A DNA stretch of 64,000 nucleotides from Bradyrhizobium betae. Lineage in GTDB: Bacteria > Pseudomonadota > Alphaproteobacteria > Rhizobiales > Xanthobacteraceae. The stretch lies in NCBI RefSeq assembly GCF_004123905.1, contig NZ_MZXW01000053.1:62001-126000 (forward strand), read 5' to 3'. The translations under genes were made by a program, and so were the position numbers. The notes below the pieces were generated by a model. The model was given only the letters and a program-made list of their open reading frames with translations. It was not told the DNA's origin and made no database searches. How positions within the stretch are numbered: the stretch's first letter is position 1; each line of letters starts with the position of its first letter. Of this stretch, positions 8,697-16,507 are shown piece after piece.

Positions 8697-8852
8697 ATGC
8701 TGGTCGGCGCACTCGTCACCTTTCTCGTCGTCATTCTCGTGCTCTACCTCATCAACATGCTGCCGATGGACGGCCGCGCCAAGCAGATCGCGCGCGTGAT
8801 CGTCATCATCATCGGCGTGGTGTCGCTGCTGAAATACCTCACGGTGTTCTAG
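8697..8852 (+). CDS. small two-helix membrane protein (51 aa), stress-induced
   Basis: A 51-aa protein with two hydrophobic helices (about residues 3-22 and 32-48) joined by the short polar turn PMDGRAKQ. The hairpin layout, the AAGGGGGG purine run 9 bases before the ATG, and a consensus EcfG promoter just upstream make it a convincing gene despite its size. Function is unknown; similar small Thivi_2564-like hairpin proteins are common in Rhizobiales. It stands alone and faces the CsbD gene convergently. Confidence 0.75.
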   Translation: MLVGALVTFLVVILVLYLINMLPMDGRAKQIARVIVIIIGVVSLLKYLTVF

Positions 8853-8862
8853 CGGGGGCCTT

Positions 8863-8950
8863 GTAGCCCGGATGGAGCGCAGCGCAATCCGGGAAGGTGC
8901 CGCCTGCCGGGCGAGCGGCCCCGGATTTCGCTTCGCTCCATCCGGGCTAC
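8863..8950. repeat. palindromic intergenic repeat (GTAGCCCGGATGGAGC family)
   Basis: The ends GTAGCCCGGATGGAGC and GCTCCATCCGGGCTAC are perfect inverted copies, 16 bases each, flanking a GC-rich loop. It lies between the 3' ends of two convergent stress genes. Repeats of this form are widespread in Bradyrhizobium intergenic DNA. Confidence 0.85.
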
Positions 8951-8961
8951 GGGTGTCCAAC

Positions 8962-8988
8962 AAAAGGCCCCGGCCTGAGTCGGGGCTT
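8962..8988 (-). terminator. terminator of the CsbD gene
   Basis: On the minus strand, GCCCCGACTCAGGCCGGGGC is followed by CTTTTG just after the CsbD stop codon. This is a GC-rich hairpin with a short U tract, consistent with intrinsic termination. Confidence 0.6.
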
Positions 8989-9001
8989 CGTTCGTGCTGG
9001 G

Positions 9002-9202
9002 CTAGTGCAGCGACTTGAGCCAGTCGTCGACGTCCTGACGAACCTGATCCTTTGCCTTGCCGTAACGTTCCTGAAGCCGGCCTTCGAGCTGCTCGCGGCG
9101 TCCCTCGATCAGTTGCAGGTCGTCGTCAGTGAGCTTGCCCCACTTCTCTTTCGCGGAACCCTTGAACTGCTTCCAGTTTCCTTCGATGCGATTCCAGTCC
9201 AT
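9002..9202 (-). CDS. CsbD family stress protein
   Basis: A 66-aa hydrophilic protein of the CsbD family. It starts MDWNRIEGNWKQFKGSAKEKWGKL, the family signature of Trp-Asn-x-Ile-Glu-Gly and Gly-Lys repeats. The ribosome binding site decides the start: GGGAG is directly adjacent to an ATG at 9208 but 6 bases from the ATG at 9202, so 9202 is used. CsbD proteins belong to general-stress regulons; their biochemical role is unclear. A consensus EcfG promoter lies 30 bases upstream. Confidence 0.92.
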   Translation of the reverse strand: MDWNRIEGNWKQFKGSAKEKWGKLTDDDLQLIEGRREQLEGRLQERYGKAKDQVRQDVDDWLKSLH

Positions 9203-9232
9203 GACCATCTCCCATGGGGTTGATGGCCGTAC

Positions 9233-9257
9233 AACGCGACCGGCGAGCGGCCGTTCC
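9233..9257 (-). promoter_or_regulatory. EcfG-type promoter of the CsbD gene
   Basis: On the minus strand GGAAC (9257-9253) and CGTT (9236-9233) are separated by 16 bases. The start codon at 9202 is 30 bases beyond the -10. The match to the EcfG consensus is exact. Confidence 0.78.
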
Positions 9258-9284
9258 GATGCGCGCCGCGACGTTTCGCCCAAC

Positions 9285-9314
9285 GAAAAGCCCCGGCCGA
9301 GGCCGGGGCTTTTG
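9285..9314 (-). terminator. terminator of glcB
   Basis: The sequence AAAAGCCCCGGCC-GA-GGCCGGGGCTTTT is a 13-base perfect inverted repeat with A and T tracts on both sides. It lies directly after the stop codon of malate synthase on the minus strand and could work in both directions. Confidence 0.8.
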
Positions 9315-9332
9315 ACATCCAAGTGAGCAGAT

Positions 9333-11498
9333 TCAACCAGCCGCCTTCGCCTCGCGGCGGCGCGCGGTGAGGATGTATTCGGTGTAACCGTTCGGCTGCT
9401 CGCGTCCCTTGAAGATGAGGTCGCAGGCCGCCTTGAAGGCAACGCCGTCGAAGGCGGGCGCCATCGGCTTGTAGATCGCATCGCCGGCGTTCTGCTTGTC
9501 GACGACGACGGCCATGCGCTTGAGCGATTCCATCACCTGCGCTTCCGTGATGACGCCCTGGTGCAGCCAGTTGGCGAGATGCTGGCTGGAGATGCGCAAG
9601 GTCGCGCGGTCTTCCATCAGGCCGACATCGTGGATGTCAGGCACCTTGGAGCAGCCGACGCCCTGGTCGATCCAGCGCACGACGTAACCCAGAATGCCCT
9701 GGCAGTTGTTGTCGATCTCCTGCTTGACGTCGTCGGGTGCCCAGTTCGATTTCGACACCGGGATGGTGAGGATGTCCGACAGCTTTGCGCGGGGTCCGCC
9801 CTTGGTCAGCTCCTGCTGGCGCGCGGTGACGTTGACCTGGTGATAGTGTAGCGCGTGCAAGGTCGCCGCGGTCGGCGAGGGGACCCAGGCAGTGGTGGCG
9901 CCGGCCTGCGGATGGGCAAGCTTCTGCTGCAGCATGTCCGCCATCTTGTCGGGCGCGGCCCACATCCCCTTGCCGATCTGGGCGTGGCCGGGCAAGCCAT
10001 CGATCAGGCCCATGTCGACGTTCCAGTCCTCATAGGCCTTGATCCAGGCCTGCGCCTTCATCTCGTTCTTGCGGATCATCGGACCCGCTTCCATCGAGGT
10101 GTGGATCTCATCGCCGGTGCGGTCGAGGAAGCCGGTGTTGATGAACATGATGCGCTTGGAGGCGCGCTGGATGCAGGCCTTGAGGTTGACGGTGGTGCGC
10201 CGCTCCTCGTCCATGATGCCGACCTTGAGCGTGTTCTCGGGCAGGCCGAGCAACTTCTCGACGCGGTCGAAAATCTCGCAGGTCAGCGACACTTCGTCGG
10301 GGCCGTGCATCTTCGGCTTGACGATGTAGGCCGAGCCGGTGCGGCTGTTCTTGGTCTTGGAGTTGCCCTTGAGGTCGTGGATCGCGAGCAGGCCGGAGAC
10401 GGCGGCATCGAGCAGGCCTTCCGGAATCTCCTCGCCGCTCTCGTCCAGCACCGCATCGGTGAACATGTGGTGACCGCAATTGCGCATCAGCAGCAGGCTG
10501 CGGCCGTGCAGCTTGACCTCGCTCTTGCCGTCAGGCGTCTTGTAGGAGCGGTCGGCATTGAGCGAACGCGTCAGCGTCTTGCCGCCCTTCTCGAAGTCGG
10601 CCGACAGCGTGCCGTTCATCAGGCCGAGCGTGTTGCGATAGACCAGCACCTTGTCCTCGGCGTCGACGGCAGCGACCGAGTCCTCCATGTCGAGAATGGT
10701 CGACACGGCGGATTCCATGATCATGTCGGCGACGCCGGCCGGATCGTCCTTGCCGATGGTGCTGCTGCGGTCGATCTTGACCTCGACATGCAGGCCGTTG
10801 TTGGCGAGCAGCACGGCGCTCGGCGCGGCCGCATCGCCCTGGAAGCCCGCGAACTGCACGGCGTTCTTCAGCGCGGTCGCGTTGCCGCTCTTCAGCTTCA
10901 CCGCGAGCTGGCCCGCGACCACGCTATAGGCGGTGACGTCGGTGTGGCTGCCGGTCGCCAGCGGCGCGGCGGCATCGAGGAACGCTTTTGCTTTCGCGAT
11001 GACCTTGTCGCCGCGGGCCTTGTTGTAGCCCTTGCCGCTCTCGGACGGATCGTGCGGGATCGCGTCGGTGCCGTACAAGGCGTCATAGAGCGAGCCCCAG
11101 CGCGCATTCGCCGCGTTCAGCGCATAGCGGGCGTTGGTGAGGGGGACGACGAGCTGCGGGCCGCAGATCTTGCCGATTTCCTCGTCGACATTGGCGGTCT
11201 CGACCTTCTGCGTCGCGGGCTCCGGGACGAGATAGCCGATCTCCTTCAGGAAGGCGGTGTAGGCGTCGAGGTCGAACGCCTTGCCCTTGCTGGCGCGGTG
11301 CCAGTCGTCGATCTTGGCCTGCAGCGTGTCACGCACCGCCAGCAGCGCGCGGTTCTTCGGCCCCAACTCCTTGATGATGCCTGCAACGCCGGCCCAGAAC
11401 GCATCCGGCGCGATCCCCGTTTTCGGGGCCGCTTCCTTGGCGATGAAGTCAAACAGGACGGGAGCGATCTTCAATCCGTGGGCGTCGACGCGTTTCAT
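9333..11498 (-). CDS. glcB: malate synthase G
   Basis: This enzyme condenses glyoxylate with acetyl-CoA to malate in the glyoxylate and glycolate pathways in the cytoplasm. The protein is 721 aa, the usual length of the monomeric G isoform. Visible signatures include ILDMEDSVAAVDAEDK, the family motif GIMDEERRTTVN, and FLDRTGDEIHTSMEAGP in the active-site barrel. The chosen start gives MKRVDAHGLKIAP, the normal N-terminus; the frame stays open 23 codons further upstream without support. It is monocistronic with its own terminator, and no isocitrate lyase gene is adjacent. Confidence 0.97.
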   Translation of the reverse strand: MKRVDAHGLKIAPVLFDFIAKEAAPKTGIAPDAFWAGVAGIIKELGPKNRALLAVRDTLQAKIDDWHRASKGKAFDLDAYTAFLKEIGYLVPEPATQKVETANVDEEIGKICGPQLVVPLTNARYALNAANARWGSLYDALYGTDAIPHDPSESGKGYNKARGDKVIAKAKAFLDAAAPLATGSHTDVTAYSVVAGQLAVKLKSGNATALKNAVQFAGFQGDAAAPSAVLLANNGLHVEVKIDRSSTIGKDDPAGVADMIMESAVSTILDMEDSVAAVDAEDKVLVYRNTLGLMNGTLSADFEKGGKTLTRSLNADRSYKTPDGKSEVKLHGRSLLLMRNCGHHMFTDAVLDESGEEIPEGLLDAAVSGLLAIHDLKGNSKTKNSRTGSAYIVKPKMHGPDEVSLTCEIFDRVEKLLGLPENTLKVGIMDEERRTTVNLKACIQRASKRIMFINTGFLDRTGDEIHTSMEAGPMIRKNEMKAQAWIKAYEDWNVDMGLIDGLPGHAQIGKGMWAAPDKMADMLQQKLAHPQAGATTAWVPSPTAATLHALHYHQVNVTARQQELTKGGPRAKLSDILTIPVSKSNWAPDDVKQEIDNNCQGILGYVVRWIDQGVGCSKVPDIHDVGLMEDRATLRISSQHLANWLHQGVITEAQVMESLKRMAVVVDKQNAGDAIYKPMAPAFDGVAFKAACDLIFKGREQPNGYTEYILTARRREAKAAG

Positions 11499-11672
11499 GA
11501 TGGTCTTTCTTGTTGGAAATGGCTGTTTTTGGCTGCTTTTGACCCGACAGCAGCAAAATGCGCCCACAGGGGGCAGCTTTCAGAGACCTATTAGCCCCAA
11601 AATCGGGGCGGTGAGAAGACCCCCAGGGGCTTGTCAAAATGTCAAGGTGAGGTGAGGGCGGCACACACCGGT

Positions 11673-11776
11673 GTCATTCCCCGCGAAGGCGGGGAATCCA
11701 GTACGCAGCGGCTTTTCCGTATCCCAACGCTGTCTCTGGAATACTGGGTCGCCCGGTCAAGCCGGACGACGACAGC
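11673..11776. repeat. intergenic palindromic repeat (GTCATTCCCCGCGAAGGCGGGG / CGCCCGGTCAAGCCGGACGACGAC)
   Basis: The left part is a hairpin, CCCCGC-GAAG-GCGGGG. The right part is ATACTGGGTCGCCCGGTCAAGCCGG, which also occurs almost unchanged at 30490-30527. It fills the space between the glcB promoter region and the 3' end of cysNC. It is probably a mobile REP/BIME-like element. Confidence 0.7.
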
Positions 11777-11792
11777 GGGGACTAGGACAGCC

Positions 11793-13709
11793 TCAAATAT
11801 TCGCAGCGAGGTCCACGACTTCATCGAACAGCACGCCGGTGGTCTTCAGCATCTGCTCGATCTCGTCGGCCGCCTCGGCGACCGTCCGCGCCGAGGTGTC
11901 GATCACGAGCTCGGCCGCTTGCGGCGTCTCGTAGTCGTTGCCGATGCCCGTAAAGGAGGCAAGCGCTCCCGCGCGGGCCTTCTTGTAGTGGCCCTTGGGG
12001 TCGCGCTCCTCGCAGACGCCGGCCGGTGTCGCGACATGGATCTCGCGGAAGGCGGTGTCGGCGATGCGGCGCGCGGTGGCTCGGTCTTCACGGGCGGGCG
12101 AGACGGCGGCAACGATCGCGATGTGGCCGTTGCGGGCCAGATGCGTGGCGACCTCGGCGAGGCGGCGGATGTTCTCGCTGCGGTCGGCGGCGGAGAAGCC
12201 GAGATCGCTATTGAGCCCGGCGCGCAGCGTGTCGCCGTCGAGCAGGATCGGCGAGCCGCCATTGGTGAACAGCCGTCGCTCCAGCGCCTTCGCCAGGGTC
12301 GACTTGCCGGAGGCCGGCAGGCCGGTGAGCCAGACCACCGCGCCATTGTGACGATAGCGGGCGGAGCGCTCGTCCGGCCGCAGCGCGGATTCCACCGGCA
12401 CGATGTCGACAGGCACGGCACGCTGGCCGGCATCGACCGACAGCACGAGGCCGCCGCCGGCAATGCGCCCGGAGACCTCGATCACGAGGCGGCCGGTGCG
12501 CGGATTTTCCGTGTAGGGATCGGTTGCGATCGGATTGGACAGGGAGATGTCGATCTCGCCGACATGATTGCGGCCGATCGCCTTGTTCTCGGTGCTGGAG
12601 AGCTCACCGGGGTCGACCGCCTTCTCGATGGCGACGACGGTGGCGCGGCTTTCCTTCGGTCCACAACGCACCAGCAGCTGATCGCCCTTGGCGAGCGGCT
12701 TGTCGTGCAGCCAGAAGATGCGTGCGCGCAGCCGGCGCGTCTCGCGGGGGGCGGCGTCGGTATGCGCAATGATGTCGCCGCGCTCGATGAACAATTCGCG
12801 GTCGAGCGTGATGCCGACCGAGCGGCCCGCGCCCTGACGTCCTGCGACCGGCGTCACCGGCCAGCTCTCGACCGTCTTGATCCTGGCGATCTTGCCGGCA
12901 GGCATGATCACGATCTCGTCGCCGGCAATGAGGCTGCCGGACTCGATGCGGCCGGCGACGATGCGGCGGTCGTCGAACTTGTAGATCGCCTGCACCGGCA
13001 GGCGCAGCGCCAGCGCTTCCAGCGGCCGGGCCGGCTCGAGCCGGTCCAGCGCCTCGACCACGGTCGGTCCCTTGTACCAGCCGATGCGGTCGGTGCGTTC
13101 GGCGACGCCGTCGCCGTCGCGCGCGGAGATCGGGATCACGGCTGTGGGCTTGACGCCGAGGCCCTGCAAATGCGCCGAGATCTCGTCACTGATGTCCTTG
13201 AAACGTTCGGCGGAGAAATCGACGCGGTCCATCTTGTTGACGACGACCGCAACCTGCTTCACGCCGAGCAGATGCAGGAGATAGCCGTGCCGACGGGTCT
13301 GGTCACGCACGCCTTCGAGCGCATCGATGATCAGCACCGCGCCGTCGGCCTGCGACGCCCCGGTGATCATGTTGCGCAGGAACTCCGCATGGCCGGGCGC
13401 GTCGATCAGCACGATGTCGCGCGAATTGGTGCGGAAGCGGATCTGCGTGGTGTCGATGGTGATGCCCTGGTCGCGCTCGGTCTGGAGCGCGTCGAGCAGG
13501 AACGACCATTCGAACGGCATGCCGCGCCGCGCGCTGACGGCCTTGAGCATCTCGAGCTTGCCGTCGGGCAGGCTGCCGGTCTCATGCAGGAGGCGGCCGA
13601 CCAGCGTCGACTTGCCGTGGTCGACATGGCCGACGATGACGATGCGGACCTGCGGTCGCGTGGTGCCGTTCGGCGTGGCGGGCGAAGCGGGGGTAACGAT
13701 CATGTTCAT
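11793..13709 (-). CDS. cysNC: bifunctional sulfate adenylyltransferase subunit 1 / adenylylsulfate kinase
   Basis: A 638-aa fusion of the GTPase subunit of ATP sulfurylase (CysN) with APS kinase (CysC), the NodQ-type architecture. The N-terminal GTPase has GHVDHGKSTLVGRLL, DAPGHAEF and NKMD motifs, and is followed by translation-factor-like beta barrels to about residue 440. The C-terminal kinase has WLTGLPASGKSTLAKALE (P-loop) and LLDGDTLRAGL. With CysD it activates sulfate to APS, and the kinase domain makes PAPS. The start at 13709 gives MNMIVTP, 20 bases after cysD; a longer open frame upstream overlaps cysD and is not used. Confidence 0.96.
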   Translation of the reverse strand: MNMIVTPASPATPNGTTRPQVRIVIVGHVDHGKSTLVGRLLHETGSLPDGKLEMLKAVSARRGMPFEWSFLLDALQTERDQGITIDTTQIRFRTNSRDIVLIDAPGHAEFLRNMITGASQADGAVLIIDALEGVRDQTRRHGYLLHLLGVKQVAVVVNKMDRVDFSAERFKDISDEISAHLQGLGVKPTAVIPISARDGDGVAERTDRIGWYKGPTVVEALDRLEPARPLEALALRLPVQAIYKFDDRRIVAGRIESGSLIAGDEIVIMPAGKIARIKTVESWPVTPVAGRQGAGRSVGITLDRELFIERGDIIAHTDAAPRETRRLRARIFWLHDKPLAKGDQLLVRCGPKESRATVVAIEKAVDPGELSSTENKAIGRNHVGEIDISLSNPIATDPYTENPRTGRLVIEVSGRIAGGGLVLSVDAGQRAVPVDIVPVESALRPDERSARYRHNGAVVWLTGLPASGKSTLAKALERRLFTNGGSPILLDGDTLRAGLNSDLGFSAADRSENIRRLAEVATHLARNGHIAIVAAVSPAREDRATARRIADTAFREIHVATPAGVCEERDPKGHYKKARAGALASFTGIGNDYETPQAAELVIDTSARTVAEAADEIEQMLKTTGVLFDEVVDLAANI

Positions 13710-13729
13710 GTCGCGCTCGCGTCCTTGGA

Positions 13730-14617
13730 TCAGAGATAGCCGGCGACGCGCAGGCGCTCGAAGGCGTCCTCGGTCTCGTGGTCGAGCGCGCGTCCCGCGC
13801 GCTCCGGCACCTTGGTCTGCTCGAGCTCGATCAGGATCTCGTCGATGTTCGACGCGGTCGAGGCGACCGGGTTGGTGATGTCCTGATCGCCCAGCGAGCG
13901 GTAGCGCTTGCCGTCCTTGGCGAGATACAGCGGGATGATCGGGATGTTCTCGCGCTTGGTGTAGGCCCAGATGTCGGCCTCGGTCCAATGCAGGATCGGG
14001 TGAATGCGCAAATGCGCGCCCTGTGGCGGCGATGCATTGAAATGATCCCAGAACTCCGGCGGCTGGTCGCGGACGTCCCAATTGCCTTCGAGCCCGCGGG
14101 GCGAGAACACGCGCTCCTTGGCGCGCGTCGCCTCCTCGTCGCGGCGGATGCCGGCGATCAGGCCGTCAAAGCCGTATTTGCCGAGCGCCATCTTGAGGCC
14201 CTCGGTTTTTCGCGCGGCGGAACGGGCGGCGGGCGGCAGCGTTGGGTCGACGGCATCGATGGGCGGGCAGGGCTCGACGCGCAGATCGAGATCCCATTCC
14301 TTGCCGTAATAATCGCGGAAGCGATACATCTCCGGAAACTTCTTGCCGGTATCGACATGGAGGGCCGGGAACGGCAGCCGGCCGAAGAATGCCTTCCGCG
14401 CCAGCCAGATCATGACGTTGGAGTCCTTGCCGAGCGACCACAGCAGGGCGATCTTCTTCAAACGGCCAAAAGCCTCGCGGAAGATGTAGATGCTCTGTGC
14501 TTCCAGCTGGTCCAAATGGTCCATGCTGGGGGCAGTCAGCCCGAGAGGAATTTGCTCGGAAACGGCGGGCCGGGAATCCCGTCCATCTGCACCGGAATCG
14601 GTCCTGAGAAGATGCAT
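13730..14617 (-). CDS. cysD: sulfate adenylyltransferase subunit 2
   Basis: The catalytic subunit of ATP sulfurylase, of the ATP-pyrophosphatase (PP-loop) family. It forms APS from ATP and sulfate, driven by GTP hydrolysis in CysN. The PP-loop is LLWSLGKDSNVMIWLARKAF; LHVDTGKKFPEMYRFRDYY and RRDEEATRAKERVFSPRG follow, as in the family. Three starts are possible: 14707, 14617 and 14524. The last gives MDHLDQLEAQSIYIFREA, the usual family N-terminus. The 14617 ATG leaves the AT-rich promoter region free and is my choice, without strong SD support for any. It is cotranscribed with cysNC. Confidence 0.9.
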   Translation of the reverse strand: MHLLRTDSGADGRDSRPAVSEQIPLGLTAPSMDHLDQLEAQSIYIFREAFGRLKKIALLWSLGKDSNVMIWLARKAFFGRLPFPALHVDTGKKFPEMYRFRDYYGKEWDLDLRVEPCPPIDAVDPTLPPAARSAARKTEGLKMALGKYGFDGLIAGIRRDEEATRAKERVFSPRGLEGNWDVRDQPPEFWDHFNASPPQGAHLRIHPILHWTEADIWAYTKRENIPIIPLYLAKDGKRYRSLGDQDITNPVASTASNIDEILIELEQTKVPERAGRALDHETEDAFERLRVAGYL

Positions 14618-14643
14618 CTCTGCCACTTTGCGTTTGGAGGCGA

Positions 14644-14720
14644 ATTTTCTATAGTTGCGGTGCAGAAGAGAAGAAAAAAATTTCTCTTTGCGCGCTCGAA
14701 ACGACACATATATAGAAAAT
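14644..14720. promoter_or_regulatory. divergent cys promoter region with two nested inverted repeats
   Basis: Between cysD and cysG lies an AT-rich patch, unlike its GC-rich surroundings. The outer repeat is ATTTTCTATA (14644-14653) with its exact inverse TATAGAAAAT (14711-14720). The inner repeat is AAGAGAA (14666-14672) with TTCTCTT (14682-14688) around an A-rich spacer, extended outward by GCA and TGC. The two centres lie within about 5 bases of each other. This looks like an operator for a regulator controlling both arms of the sulfate-reduction cluster. Which regulator binds is unknown; a LysR (CysB-like) or Rrf2 protein would be natural candidates. Confidence 0.55.
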
Positions 14721-14760
14721 AATTCCAGTCAACCCCGGATGTGGGGGAAGCGAGTATCGC

Positions 14761-16185
14761 ATGCGGTTCTTGCCGGTGTTCCTCGATCTCAAGGCCGGTC
14801 CGGTGGTCCTCATCGGCGCGGGAGAGCTTCTGCGCGCAAAATTGCGCGTGCTCACCGCTGCCGGCGCGCGCCTCCGCGTGCACGCGATCGACGGCAATCA
14901 TGATCTGGCTCTGAGCTCCGAGGACGAGGCGCGTATCGAAATCGCGGCCGGCGATCCGCTGACCGCCGATCTGTCAGGTGTCATCGCCATCGTATGCGCG
15001 GGCGCAGGCGACGTCGGTGTCGCCGTGTCGGTCCGCGCCAAGGCGCTCGGTCTGCCCGTCAACGTCATGGACGATCTCGAACATTCCAGCTTCATCTTCC
15101 CGGCGATCGTCGATCGCGGCGATGTCGTGGTCGCGGTCGGCACCGGCGGCATCTCGCCGGTGGTGGCGCGGCGCGTGCGCGAGAAGATCGAGGCGCTGCT
15201 GCCGGCGCGCATTGGCGAGCTCGCCGAGTTCATCGGCGGCTTCCGCAAATCCATCAACGAGCGCATTGCCGAGTTTCCGCTGCGCCGCCGCTTCTGGGAG
15301 CGCGTCATTGACGGCCCGATCGGCGCGGCCGTGCTCGCCGGCCGCAAAAGCGACGCGGATGCCGCGCTCAAGGCGATTGCCGATCCGTCTGAATTCGCGC
15401 GCGCCGACAAGCCGGAAGGCTCGGTCGCGCTGGTTGGCGCCGGTCCCGGCGATCCTGACCTTCTCACCATCAAGGCGCTGCGCGCGTTGCAGGACGCCGA
15501 CATTGTCTTTCACGATGAGCTGGTCTCACCCGAAATTCTCGACCGCATCCGCCGCGACACCACGCGCGTTCCGGTCGGCCGCCGCGTCGGCAAGCCTGGC
15601 ATCGGCCAGGACGCCATCAACAAGCGCATGATCGAGGCCGCGCAAGCCGGTCAGCGCGTGGTGCGGCTGAAGGGCGGCGATCCCTTCGTGTTCGGCCGTG
15701 GCGGCGAAGAGGTCGAAGCGCTGCGCGCCGCCGGCGTCACCTATTCGATCATTCCCGGCATCACCGCAGGCCTCGGCGGCGCCGCCGATTTCGAGGTGCC
15801 GCTCACCTACCGCCATGAAGCGACCCGGATCACCTTCCTCACCGCGCACAAGGCGCGCGACGCCGAGACCGTGGACTGGTCGACGCTGACCGACACCAAG
15901 ATGACCGTCGTGGTCTACATGGGCATGACGGCTGCGCCCGCGATCCGCGCCGGCCTGTTCGCCGCCGGCCGTTCGCCGGAGACACCGGTCGGCGTGTTCG
16001 CCCGGGTCACGCGTCCCGACGCGCAAGGCGCGATCGGCACGCTGCGCGACCTGCCCGAGCTGGTGCGGCGGACCCATGGCGGTCCCGCCATCCTCGTCAT
16101 CGGCGACGTGGTCCGGCATGCCGGTTCGCTTCGCCGCCAAACACCCAAACAAATCATCTCTGACCTCCTGGATGCTGCCGAATGA
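14761..16185 (+). CDS. cysG: siroheme synthase, multifunctional CysG
   Basis: A 474-aa trifunctional enzyme making siroheme, the cofactor of the sulfite reductase encoded downstream. The N-terminal part (about residues 1-205) is the precorrin-2 dehydrogenase/ferrochelatase domain with a Rossmann start PVVLIGAGELLRAKLRVL. The C-terminal part (about 220-465) is uroporphyrinogen-III C-methyltransferase with VALVGAGPGDPDLLTIKAL and VVRLKGGDPFVFGRGGEE. It is the first gene of the rightward cys operon, and its stop overlaps the DUF2849 start as ATGA. Confidence 0.95.
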   Translation: MRFLPVFLDLKAGPVVLIGAGELLRAKLRVLTAAGARLRVHAIDGNHDLALSSEDEARIEIAAGDPLTADLSGVIAIVCAGAGDVGVAVSVRAKALGLPVNVMDDLEHSSFIFPAIVDRGDVVVAVGTGGISPVVARRVREKIEALLPARIGELAEFIGGFRKSINERIAEFPLRRRFWERVIDGPIGAAVLAGRKSDADAALKAIADPSEFARADKPEGSVALVGAGPGDPDLLTIKALRALQDADIVFHDELVSPEILDRIRRDTTRVPVGRRVGKPGIGQDAINKRMIEAAQAGQRVVRLKGGDPFVFGRGGEEVEALRAAGVTYSIIPGITAGLGGAADFEVPLTYRHEATRITFLTAHKARDAETVDWSTLTDTKMTVVVYMGMTAAPAIRAGLFAAGRSPETPVGVFARVTRPDAQGAIGTLRDLPELVRRTHGGPAILVIGDVVRHAGSLRRQTPKQIISDLLDAAE

Positions 16186-16496
16186 CCTCCCCCCTGCAAC
16201 AGAAAATCAAGATCGCCGGTCCCTCCATCGTGACCGCCAACCGCACCTGGGACGGCATCGTCGTCTACCGGACCGGCAGCAAGGGCTGGTCGGCGGAACT
16301 CGCTGATGCCGCGATCGTGCGCAATTCCGACGAGGCGAAGGCGTTGCTTGCCGAAGCCGTTGCCGATGACGTCGGCGCCATCGGTCCCTATATCGCACCG
16401 GTGCAGCTTGGCGATGACGGCAAGATCGAGCCGGGCAATCTGCGCGAACAGATCCGCAAGGCCGGCGTCACCATCGAGCTGCCGGCTCAGGGTTAA
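16182..16496 (+). CDS. DUF2849 protein of the sulfite-reductase operon
   Basis: A 104-aa soluble protein of the DUF2849 family. It starts at an ATGA overlap with cysG and lies 11 bases before cysI, so it is made together with siroheme synthase and sulfite reductase. Visible features are the beta-rich start TANRTWDGIVVYRTGSKGWS and a mixed alpha/beta body with no cysteine. Family members regularly occupy this slot in Rhizobiales. The constant position argues for an accessory role in sulfite reduction or siroheme insertion, which is inference only. Confidence 0.85.
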   Translation: MTSPLQQKIKIAGPSIVTANRTWDGIVVYRTGSKGWSAELADAAIVRNSDEAKALLAEAVADDVGAIGPYIAPVQLGDDGKIEPGNLREQIRKAGVTIELPAQG

Positions 16497-16507
16497 GGCA
16501 CGCTTCA

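Noticed and set aside
9855..13739. Long plus-strand open frames (579 and 702 codons) opposite glcB and cysNC
   Set aside because: High GC removes stop codons from the antisense frames. The products are Arg/Gly/Leu/His-rich and lack any domain, while the opposite strand encodes well-known enzymes.
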